The position numbers and the translations under genes were made by a program. A stretch of 64,000 nt of DNA. Origin: Parabacteroides distasonis (GTDB taxonomy: Bacteria > Bacteroidota > Bacteroidia > Bacteroidales > Tannerellaceae). The notes beneath the pieces are model-generated. The model was not told where the DNA came from. It saw only the letters and a list, made by a program, of their open reading frames with translations, and searched no databases. Of this stretch, positions 17,039-23,662 are shown piece after piece; within the stretch, counting starts at the first letter, position 1, and every line of letters starts with the position of its first letter. The stretch lies in contig JAFBIU010000003.1 in assembly GCA_021531775.1 (NCBI GenBank), forward strand, positions 116,011 to 180,010. Direction: 5' to 3'.

Positions 17039-17325
17039 AATACCAAAGGTATAATACCCCAAGTCGCGAAACATCTGCGGCATCTCATAAGGATATTTCC
17101 GGGCAACCCGACCGTAGCCCAACATGCCATGGTGACATGGTGCCATGGCGACATACCGGTCAAGAGGCCGGTACGGGCAGGCGTACTGCTGGGGGCAGAA
17201 GTATAACCACTGGTGAAGAGGGTTCCCTCCTGGGCCAACTGGTCGATGTGGGGCGAGATGACCGCCTCATTCCCCATGCAATGTAAAGCATCTCCCCGGA
17301 GCTGATCGGTCATGATCAGTTTCAT
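17039..17325 (-). pseudogene. Arylsulfatase N-terminal fragment with frameshift and truncation
   Basis: On the minus strand the peptide MTDQLRGDALHCMGNEAV…, then SAPSSTPARTGLLTGMSPWHH, is the start of a sulfatase: a metal-binding Asp region and the formylglycine-type S-x-P-S…R segment. After MSPWHH the frame is broken by an 8-bp tandem duplication of CACCATGT-like sequence (about 17127-17147). The other frame then continues correctly with HGMLGYGRVARKYPYEMPQM and FRDLGYYTFGI, and homology ends near 17039. About 95 of the usual ~450-550 residues remain, so it is certainly inactive. Confidence 0.82.
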
Positions 17326-17366
17326 ACATTCACTCTATGATTGGTATTTTGAATCTGAAGTTTCTG

Positions 17367-17398
17367 CTTGGCAAATATAAGAAAATCCTTTTACTTTG
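17367..17398 (+). promoter_or_regulatory. Promoter of the metallophosphoesterase gene
   Basis: CTTG (17367-17370) and TTACTTTG (17391-17398) are separated by 20 bases. The -7 box has one mismatch to TAnnTTTG. It makes the ATG at 17396 impossible and supports the start at 17429. Confidence 0.5.
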
Positions 17399-17428
17399 TA
17401 CCACATATCACAAAAGAGAAACAGGTTT

Positions 17429-18391
17429 ATGGATAGAAGATCATTTTTCAGATCAATGGGTTGTGTGGGAGCCTTGGTGTCCACTTCCCAACTACCCGTT
17501 TTTGCACAAGATGACGCTACGGTTTTCCCGCAACGAGGCGGATATGAACGGCTTGCCTTGGGGTATGCGGTCATTGAGATCGGTCTGGAGACCCCCTTTT
17601 CGGTCTTGCATATTTCGGACACTCATCTGACAGCCGCCTATCCGGAGGAGGACGAAAAGAAACAGGAGCTGCATCGGGTTCGTACCACCACCTTTGGCGG
17701 ACGGCAGGAGGAGGCTTTGCGCGATTCGTTGACCTGGGCCAAGGAGCATGTGGATTATGTGATCCATACAGGCGACCTGATCGACTGGCAGAGTGAGGCC
17801 AATTTTGCCTTGGTGAAGCAGTATTTTGGAGAGGCCATGACAGGCTCCCTGGGTAATCATGAATATTCGACTGATATGTGGTTGAGCGATCCGAAAGAGA
17901 GCCGGGACGAAGCCTACAAAGCGAACACGAAGGAGCGTGTACAGGAGGCATATCCGTTTGACGTACAGTTTCATTCGCAAGTAGTTCATGGTGTAAATTT
18001 CATCACATTGGATGATGTATATGGCTATGTGACGCCTGCACAGGTCGAACGTTTCCACGAAGAGGTGAAGCGAGGTCTTCCGATCATCCTGTGTATGCAT
18101 GTGCCCTTCATCTCGGAAAACATCTGGCGTGCCACCTGCAAATTCTGGAAGTCCGGCAAGAACCGTTTTCGGGAGAAAGAGGTTCCACAGCCTACGGATG
18201 ACTACCTGACACAATTGGAGGATCCGGTCACACGCGACTTCATTGCCTACCTCAAGCAGGAGCCTCTCCTGAAGGGGATCTTGGCAGGTCATGAGCACTT
18301 TACCATGCAGGATCGTTTTTCTCCGACCGCCATCCAATACATTGTCGGCAGTAACTTCCTGTTCCATGGGCAGGAGATTTTGTTCTTGTAG
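17429..18391 (+). CDS. Exported calcineurin-like metallophosphoesterase
   Basis: The 320-aa protein begins MDRRSFFRSMGCVGALVSTS, a twin-arginine-like or general signal peptide ending near PVFA. The phosphoesterase motifs occur in order: HISDTHL (residues ~58-64), THTGDLIDW-like HTGDLID (~108), GSLGNHEYS, CMHVPF and LAGHEHF. These supply the two-metal site that hydrolyses phosphomono- or diesters. It is convergent with the downstream minus-strand gene. The protein ends shortly after GSNFLFHGQEILFL, where relatives usually have a few more residues, so the C-terminus may be trimmed. Substrate unknown. Confidence 0.85.
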   Translation: MDRRSFFRSMGCVGALVSTSQLPVFAQDDATVFPQRGGYERLALGYAVIEIGLETPFSVLHISDTHLTAAYPEEDEKKQELHRVRTTTFGGRQEEALRDSLTWAKEHVDYVIHTGDLIDWQSEANFALVKQYFGEAMTGSLGNHEYSTDMWLSDPKESRDEAYKANTKERVQEAYPFDVQFHSQVVHGVNFITLDDVYGYVTPAQVERFHEEVKRGLPIILCMHVPFISENIWRATCKFWKSGKNRFREKEVPQPTDDYLTQLEDPVTRDFIAYLKQEPLLKGILAGHEHFTMQDRFSPTAIQYIVGSNFLFHGQEILFL

Positions 18392-18405
18392 GCGATAGGA
18401 TCTTG

Positions 18406-18431
18406 CAAGCGTAACCCGTAACCGTAACTCG
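18406..18431. repeat. Dispersed GTAACC-type motif, copy 2
   Basis: CAAGCGTAACCCGTAACCGT followed by AACTCG, the longest copy of the motif. It lies between the convergent 3' ends at 18391 and 18446. Confidence 0.6.
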
Positions 18432-18445
18432 CCCTATTTTCTGTT

Positions 18446-19840
18446 TCAGCAGATGTGATGGACCCGTTCAATCTGATAGTTCCGAAGATGTGACTCGTCT
18501 GTAGGAATGTACAAGAGGAACTCATCGAACACCAAATAGACCTGTCCGTCCATGCGCATGAGGCCGACGGTATCCTGCAACTGGATACGTTCGAAACCCT
18601 CATAGGCCGACTTGGGCACTTTGTAGTATTCGCCGGCCGTTTCAGATTCGATATAGAGGTGGGTCGAGGTGATCGCATAGAGGCTTACATGGAACTCATA
18701 TTCCAAATGTCCGTAAGGCCGGATGATCCGACTATCCTGCTCCATCCATTGGCAGTAGTGGGCCACAACCTCCTCATCTGTACAACGGGTGAGCGGAATG
18801 TTGTTGGGCCACACGTGTGAGGGCAAGACCCGTTGCAACGGTAGTTCGTCGGGAGCTATCGACAAGCGATCCGTTCGATACCAAGCCTGATCGATGTCTC
18901 CATACGCCAGTCCTTGCATCCGATGTTGAATTGCCCAGGGATGAAGCAGGTAGTAGATCAGTCCACCATCCGCCCCCTCCATGATGAAGAGCGTGTAACG
19001 GATACCCGTCAGCCTGTTTTCGGCATCTTTCTGCCAATGGGTCATGAAATAGGTGCCCTCTTCGATAGCTGCTTCGATTTGCCACCATTGGGTGTTCAAC
19101 AAGCGTCCGCCACATTCGTTCCAAAAGCCGGTAATCTCCAATGGGATCCGTTGTGTTTTCAGATTGACGGCTGTTTCATACAGATTGGTTTGTGTGGTAT
19201 AGGCCGTAAAGGTGTCCAGGATGTCAGCAAGATGGTAGAGCAACATCAAGCGGGTCTTCTTGGGCTCTTGTCGCGCCTTGGCAATGGCTGGCAGTAACGA
19301 GAACAACGTCCGGTTACTGGTGAACTGGTCCAACAGCTGCATGACCTGCTCATAGGGCCCCTCGAAATTCGTCACGTCTCCTCCTTTCGAATCATAGCCT
19401 GGGAGAATCCTCAATAAAAAAAGAATCAGAAAGGGCACATCGATCTTTTGCTCGTCAATCTGACTGTAGAGGCTTTCATTACGGAAACCGACCGACTCAT
19501 CTCCATCGGCGGGATAACAGTAGGTCAGCAAATCCAGGGCGATCTGCCGGGGATGGGTGCGACGGTACAGGTTGTCGCGATAAAACTGCCAGGCGCGTTG
19601 GTAGCGAAGCATCACCTGATCGAGCTGGAAAAATCCGTCGGTCATCAGTTCCACCTCCACTTTCAGATCTCGATAAGCAGCCCGCAGCTTCTGTCCTGTC
19701 GGGAAGCAACGTCTGATGCCATTATTATGGATGGCATAATTACCGAGCATCTCCTCCAACTCCTCCATCGTGTTGAAAACAAAACGCGTGTTGGCGATGG
19801 TGGTCAGCCACTCTTCATATTTCTGAGGTTCTTGTTTCAT
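18446..19840 (-). CDS. Unrecognised 464-aa cytoplasmic protein
   Basis: The protein has no signal peptide and no membrane helix. The N-terminal half is predicted helical (EEWLTTIANTRFVFNTMEEL, and LLPAIAKARQEPKKTRLMLLYH). The C-terminal half is beta-rich (RYTLFIMEGADGGLIYYLL; LYIESETAGEYYKVPK; QVYLVFDEFLLYIPTDE). Tryptophan and tyrosine are abundant. I recognise no catalytic motif and no family. An HxlR regulator lies upstream in the same direction, and a dyad matching one beyond that regulator lies 80-110 bp before this ATG, so HxlR control is plausible. It is a full, well-behaved reading frame with codon use like its neighbours. Confidence 0.8.
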   Translation of the reverse strand: MKQEPQKYEEWLTTIANTRFVFNTMEELEEMLGNYAIHNNGIRRCFPTGQKLRAAYRDLKVEVELMTDGFFQLDQVMLRYQRAWQFYRDNLYRRTHPRQIALDLLTYCYPADGDESVGFRNESLYSQIDEQKIDVPFLILFLLRILPGYDSKGGDVTNFEGPYEQVMQLLDQFTSNRTLFSLLPAIAKARQEPKKTRLMLLYHLADILDTFTAYTTQTNLYETAVNLKTQRIPLEITGFWNECGGRLLNTQWWQIEAAIEEGTYFMTHWQKDAENRLTGIRYTLFIMEGADGGLIYYLLHPWAIQHRMQGLAYGDIDQAWYRTDRLSIAPDELPLQRVLPSHVWPNNIPLTRCTDEEVVAHYCQWMEQDSRIIRPYGHLEYEFHVSLYAITSTHLYIESETAGEYYKVPKSAYEGFERIQLQDTVGLMRMDGQVYLVFDEFLLYIPTDESHLRNYQIERVHHIC

Positions 19841-19920
19841 GCGTGAATCGTTTTGAATGCAGAGTTAGGCAATTCTGCCATAGTAACGAAAAAAAGCCGC
19901 TTCTATTGTCGTCCAACAGC

Positions 19921-19951
19921 TCCCTTTTGTCCGCATTTTGTATTCCAATAC
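19921..19951. promoter_or_regulatory. Putative HxlR operator, site 1
   Basis: It contains ATTTTGTATTCCAATAC, with a GTATT-CC-AATAC dyad at its end. The same 30-bp context, about 25 of 31 positions, recurs at 20908-20939 on the other side of the HxlR gene. It lies upstream of the 464-aa gene. Confidence 0.5.
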
Positions 19952-19982
19952 GTTATGTGAACAATTTCGTAACCGACATTAC

Positions 19983-20342
19983 TTATCGCCTACCTCTGAT
20001 GATCTCCTCAAAATGGAGCTGTCCCCATTCGATCACATAACCGATTTCCCGCAGGAAACTGTTGGCGATGGGTGTAAGAGCATATTCGACCCGTGGAGGT
20101 ATGGTATGATAGTCGTGTCGGACAACTAATCCCTCATGCATCAGATAGTCGAGTGTTGAGGCAAGCATCTTTTCGGATATTTGCGGAATGCTCCGGAACA
20201 AATCTCCAAAACGGATGGATGGCGTCTGGTTGGAGGTACAAAACGCATCTATCCGCAAGAGTGTCACAAGTGCCCATTTATGGCTCATCCACTCCAAGAT
20301 GGGAGCGGCATGACAATAATCATAATCGAGTCGTTTCATCAT
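19983..20342 (-). CDS. HxlR-family winged-helix transcriptional regulator
   Basis: At 119 aa the protein matches the HxlR/DUF24 layout: a short N-terminus with a Cys in DYDYCHAAPILEW, the winged helix (HKWALVTLLRID…FGDLFRSIPQISEKMLASTLDYL), the wing LVVRHDYHTIPPRVEYALT, and a dimerising last helix. HxlR proteins often sense electrophiles, aldehydes or oxidants through that Cys and bind short dyads. A TACCTTTG -7 box (20368-20361) precedes it. Two matching dyads flank the gene. M2 is an alternative start. Confidence 0.9.
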   Translation of the reverse strand: MMKRLDYDYCHAAPILEWMSHKWALVTLLRIDAFCTSNQTPSIRFGDLFRSIPQISEKMLASTLDYLMHEGLVVRHDYHTIPPRVEYALTPIANSFLREIGYVIEWGQLHFEEIIRGRR

Positions 20343-20360
20343 TTACTACCTGTTTGGCTA

Positions 20361-20368
20361 CAAAGGTA
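20361..20368 (-). promoter_or_regulatory. -7 box for the HxlR gene
   Basis: TACCTTTG on the minus strand, 19 bases before the ATG at 20342; I see no clear -33 box. Confidence 0.5.
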
Positions 20369-20854
20369 ATGCATTTCATCCTGTTCCGACAGTTCACTTA
20401 CCTTTTGGTTCGTGTAGTAAAACGCATAAATCGCCTGCAAGTGACTGGATCTGCCAACATCCGATACAACCTGTTCTATCTGGTCGGTCTGGCAGGACAT
20501 GGTCATGGCGATCGCAATGCCAACCGTTCGGCTAAGGTGTTCAATCAGTTGCATCCCATCAGCATCGGGCTTCTGTCTTTGACCTTGTTCCCCGAGAGCC
20601 AACTCCATCAAGAGATGACGATGGGTCTCTATGAAGAAGCTTCAGAGCATGAGCGGCTGGACGAAATGATCAGCCTCATCAGTCAGCTGACTTGTCAGAC
20701 CCATATCCTCGCACGGACAGTCAGCAATCCCATCCCTTTCACGGGTTATCTGCCCACGGATCGGGAGCTGATCCTTCATGATTTGCGGGATGCACACGAA
20801 CGCTTTTCGGAAGAGCAGCTACGGAACTATCGCGATAGCATCGAATCGCTTTAG
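20369..20854 (+). pseudogene. C-terminal fragment of a radical SAM protein
   Basis: Recognisable homology begins around 20414 and runs to the stop at 20854: NIRYNLFYLVGLAGHGHGDR, then SAKVFNQLHPISIGLLSLTL, FPESQLHQEM and NPIPFTGYLPTDRELIL. This is the final third of a radical SAM/Elp3-like protein of the type with a G-x-(A/E)-G-x-G motif and an SLTL-x-P(E/D)-(S/T)-x-L strand. The CxxxCxxC cluster-binding half is missing. The upstream part of the open frame overlaps HxlR in antisense and is not coding. It is probably a remnant left when the neighbouring island was acquired. Confidence 0.65.
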
Positions 20855-20859
20855 TTCCC

Positions 20860-20876
20860 CAAGCGTAACCCGTAAC
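20860..20876. repeat. Dispersed GTAACC-type motif, copy 3
   Basis: CAAGCGTAACCCGTAAC, six bases beyond the stop of the radical SAM fragment. Confidence 0.55.
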
Positions 20877-20907
20877 TTGGCATTGAATAATCTATTTCGT
20901 TCCGTAC

Positions 20908-20944
20908 TCCCCGATTGTTCGTATTTTGTATTCCTATACAAAAT
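20908..20944. promoter_or_regulatory. Putative HxlR operator, site 2
   Basis: It contains the perfect dyad ATTTTGTAT-TCCT-ATACAAAAT (20923-20931, 20936-20944) in a context matching site 1 at 19921-19951. No intact gene starts just downstream today; the next is the island promoter at 21053. Confidence 0.5.
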
Positions 20945-21052
20945 GCTGACATTTTGGACATCCATGTATCTGAAATCGATGATAAAATGAGCGTAATCCA
21001 AATGATATAAACATATTTGTCATGGGATTCGACGAAAAAGGATCCTATAAAA

Positions 21053-21083
21053 TTTGTTTAGACAAAGCTTTTCGTTATTTTTG
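21053..21083 (+). promoter_or_regulatory. Promoter of the dynamin-like GTPase operon
   Basis: TTTG (21053-21056) and TATTTTTG (21076-21083) are separated by 19 bases, a full match to the Bacteroidetes consensus. The transcript is expected to begin at about 21090, giving a leader of roughly 320 nt before the first long gene. The rest of the 20,855-21,408 gap is covered by the operator, this promoter and the leader. Confidence 0.75.
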
Positions 21084-21089
21084 CACTTG

Positions 21090-21345
21090 TCCGAAGAGCC
21101 AAGAGAGGTTCATGCGGACGATGTACTGAAAAGCGAAAAAGCGTTACGATATTATTCCTACCTTCGAAATCGCCAATTTCAAATACATGGGAATGATAGA
21201 CAACAATGCTTACGCTCTATTGTATATCCTTTTGCGAAGAAGGTTTATATCAGTATAGAGCGTGGGCTGTTGTTTAATTATCCATGTAGTAGGTGTTTGG
21301 CGATACCTGAAGGTAGATAATGGACAACAGTTCCCACGCTTTTTT
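21090..21345 (+). promoter_or_regulatory. Structured leader RNA with two mutually exclusive hairpins, the second a terminator
   Basis: A 5' hairpin GTCCG/CGGAC opens the leader. Hairpin A pairs ACGCTCTAT (21212-21220) with ATAGAGCGT (21255-21263), with an inner TATA/CCTT stem. Hairpin B is a long rod: AGCGTGGG (21259-21266) with CCCACGCT (21333-21340), CTGTTGT (21267-21273) with ACAACAG (21324-21330), then ATTAT/ATAAT and AGGT/ACCT, followed by six T. AGCGT (21259-21263) belongs to both hairpins, so only one can form. This is the architecture of a riboswitch or attenuator in front of the operon. A stand-alone small RNA ending at 21345 is the alternative. I do not recognise a known ligand-binding core. 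Confidence 0.65.
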
Positions 21346-21389
21346 ATTGTTCAATCTTAAAAGATAATGCCAATTCCGGAGGGAACAGG

Positions 21390-21422
21390 ATGAAGCGGAA
21401 AATGGAATATGAAAGACATTGA
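21390..21422 (+). CDS. Possible 10-codon upstream ORF overlapping the first GTPase gene
   Basis: ATG 21390 reads M-K-R-K-M-E-Y-E-R-H and stops at 21420-21422, overlapping the ATG at 21409 in another frame. A GGAGGG purine run lies six bases before it, better placed for this ATG than for 21409. It could couple or tune translation of the GTPase gene, but it may be chance. Confidence 0.25.
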   Translation: MKRKMEYERH

Positions 21423-23223
21423 CAGACTCATTGAGATCGCCAACGCCATTAATGCAAAAGACATTGAATCTGACTTGTTGTATATCAAAGAACGGTCGTT
21501 ACAACCCAATGCAGAACTGATATTTCCTTTAGTGGGTGAATTTAGTTCCGGTAAAACGACATTGATCAATGCTCTCACTGATAGTAAAAAGTTAGAAACT
21601 GCAACAAAACCGACGACAGCAACCATTTACGAAGTACATTTTGGTTGTGATCGTTGTTATGCGACTGTACTCATGGCAGATGGTTCTCGCAAGCAGATTG
21701 ATCACATCGAAGATCTAAAAAACGATGTATTGAGTGATGCAGTTGTAGTAAATGTATTCGATACGTCCAAACAAGTGCCCAATACAACCATTTTAGTAGA
21801 TACTCCGGGGCTTTCCTCTCCTGATCCGAAACATAGGCAGACGTTGGTTGACTTTCTTCCACAGGCTGATGGGATTTTGTTGGTGACTGATGTCAATCAG
21901 CAGATTACACGTTCTCTAACGGATTTCATAGAAACCATGAAATTGTCGAAACGACCGATCTTTCTGGTAATAACGAAGTCAGACACCAAATCTCCACAAG
22001 CCTTGAAAGATGCCAAGCAATACATTAGTGAGAACTGTAAACTGCCCATCGAACAAATCGCTTGTGTATCTGCCAATAACAACGATCTGTCAGAGCTACA
22101 TCAGCTTTTGGATACGATTCAAAAAGTAAAAAATGAGATACTAAAACAGGTAGATGCCCAACGGATAGAAATAGCTGTACATACACTTCTCCAGCGGATT
22201 GATGAACTTTTGAAGGCTTCAAATTCAGATAAAGAATTGGATCAGGCAATCCGTCAACAAGAATCTGAGTTAAATCGATTAATCCGGAATATTGATCAGT
22301 TGGTGGATTCCACTCGTTCTGATATTGAAGGCAAATCCAGATCTATCCAGCGGAAGTTTGATGAGATGGCATTTGATAAACTGGAAACACTGGTCTCGAA
22401 TAAAAGCGATAATTTCGATGCTGATGCAGTTTCAACGATCAACAGTTTAGTGACATTGTTGATGAATCAATTTCGGACAGACATACAAACCGTTTTTCAA
22501 GAGAAGGTCCGAGAGAGAAGATCAAGCGACGAAGCTGTCAACCTACATTCATTGGAAGAGATCGATTTATCCCAGTTGTCTATCAGTGGATTACCATACG
22601 ATATAAACTTAAACGAGTTAGGACACCAGTACGATAGTTGGATTGCGACAAGTACAAAAGTGATTGGAGCTGCTGCTGCGGCAGCTGCTATTGTTTCAAC
22701 AGGGGGTGCAGCTGCAGGCTTGGGAGGGGCGGCCTTAACAATTGATACAGTAGCCGATGTGGCTGATACGGCAACTGATGTGGCCAGCATTATGTCAAAT
22801 CGGAAAACAGTAAGCCGAATAGAAAAAGCGGTTAGTTTTACAGAAAAAGCAGCATCGAAATACAATACGATCGAAAATTATAACCAACAAATAGGGCAAC
22901 AAACAGGCGCATCCAAAGGAATGGTGGAATCGCTTGTCGGACTCGCCACAGATAAATTAATGGGTAAACCTCAACGTAAACGGGCTATTCACAAATATCT
23001 GGATGAAACGCTTTGTCCCTGTTTCGAACAAGGGATTGAGCAAGCAAATCAGCAGATTGTCTCGATGATCAAAACAGCATTGAATCAAGAGGCTGCAGAC
23101 TCAATCCAACAAAAGAAAACCGCTTTGAATCAGTTGAAACAGGAACGTAAAGATAAGAGTGATGCGTTTGCAAAGCGTATCAGCCAATTGAGAGATTATA
23201 AAAATGTATTAGTAACACTTTAA
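21409..23223 (+). CDS. Dynamin-like GTPase A with Ala/Gly-rich membrane segment
   Basis: This 604-aa protein has an N-terminal dynamin-type GTPase: G1 GEFSSGKT (residues 43-50), switch-I Thr in KPTTATIYE, G3 DTPG (131-134) and G4 TKSD (189-192). Helical stalk-like segments follow (ELDQAIRQQESELNRLIRNI). A long Ala/Gly stretch at about 412-440 (KVIGAAAAAAAIVSTGG and the AAAGLGGAALTI that follows) could be a membrane-inserting hairpin, as in other bacterial dynamin-like proteins. A last helical part (QQLEQ-type, LNQLKQERKDKSD) closes the protein. GTP hydrolysis is expected to drive membrane remodelling. It is the first of six plus-strand genes; the next starts 14 bases on. Base composition is more AT-rich than the flanking housekeeping genes. 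Confidence 0.85.
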   Translation: MKDIDRLIEIANAINAKDIESDLLYIKERSLQPNAELIFPLVGEFSSGKTTLINALTDSKKLETATKPTTATIYEVHFGCDRCYATVLMADGSRKQIDHIEDLKNDVLSDAVVVNVFDTSKQVPNTTILVDTPGLSSPDPKHRQTLVDFLPQADGILLVTDVNQQITRSLTDFIETMKLSKRPIFLVITKSDTKSPQALKDAKQYISENCKLPIEQIACVSANNNDLSELHQLLDTIQKVKNEILKQVDAQRIEIAVHTLLQRIDELLKASNSDKELDQAIRQQESELNRLIRNIDQLVDSTRSDIEGKSRSIQRKFDEMAFDKLETLVSNKSDNFDADAVSTINSLVTLLMNQFRTDIQTVFQEKVRERRSSDEAVNLHSLEEIDLSQLSISGLPYDINLNELGHQYDSWIATSTKVIGAAAAAAAIVSTGGAAAGLGGAALTIDTVADVADTATDVASIMSNRKTVSRIEKAVSFTEKAASKYNTIENYNQQIGQQTGASKGMVESLVGLATDKLMGKPQRKRAIHKYLDETLCPCFEQGIEQANQQIVSMIKTALNQEAADSIQQKKTALNQLKQERKDKSDAFAKRISQLRDYKNVLVTL

Positions 23224-23237
23224 AAAGAAGGAATGAT

Positions 23238-23660
23238 ATGGAAGAAAATAAAGAAAACAAAGAAAATAATAGTTTAGAGTTTGTGCTTGGCATAGGTGTC
23301 GGTGTAGTAGGAATGATGGCTAAAGATAAAGTCTTAGGTAACGGTTCCGATAAACAATTGCAGTCGAAACAACGAGAGATCGATGATATTTGTGCGGAGA
23401 ATGAAAAGTTCCGTAAACGCAACAAAGAGATGGAACATCAGATCGAGGACTTATTGGCTGAAAACAAAAAGATTCGCAATCAGGCAAAATCCAATGATGC
23501 CAGCAAAGATGACATGGAGGATGAATTGGACGATCTGAAGCGAGAGGTAAAAAAATTGCGGGCACAGAATGATGATCTCTCTAAGAAAGTGCAGGAATAT
23601 AAAGCCGCCTGTAAGAATTATGAGATTGAAATTGAAAAACTAAAAGATAAATTGATGTAG
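23238..23660 (+). CDS. Small coiled-coil protein of the dynamin operon
   Basis: At 140 aa it has an acidic/Asn-rich N-terminus, a short glycine-zipper-like hydrophobic stretch (LEFVLGIGVGVVGMMA, residues 13-28) and a continuous coiled coil from about 42 to the end (heptads such as ENEKFRKRNKEMEHQIEDLL and LKREVKKLRAQNDDLSKKV). It has no enzyme motif. It ends two bases before the next gene, whose N-terminal half is also a coiled coil, so the two proteins could pair. I recognise no named family. It may anchor to, or mark, the membrane where the GTPases assemble. Confidence 0.75.
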   Translation: MEENKENKENNSLEFVLGIGVGVVGMMAKDKVLGNGSDKQLQSKQREIDDICAENEKFRKRNKEMEHQIEDLLAENKKIRNQAKSNDASKDDMEDELDDLKREVKKLRAQNDDLSKKVQEYKAACKNYEIEIEKLKDKLM

Positions 23661-23662
23661 AT

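Noticed and set aside
17492..18367. 291-codon minus-strand frame opposite the metallophosphoesterase
   Set aside because: Antisense of a gene with all five metallophosphoesterase motifs.
20093..20368. N-terminal part of the open frame leading into the radical SAM fragment
   Set aside because: It is antisense to the HxlR gene and shows no homology; only the part after about 20414 looks like radical SAM protein.
21090..21345. Leader RNA as 6S RNA, SRP RNA or tmRNA
   Set aside because: I could not find the 6S bubble, the SRP GGAA tetraloop arm or a tRNA-like end; a leader attenuator fits better, though a covariance search is needed.
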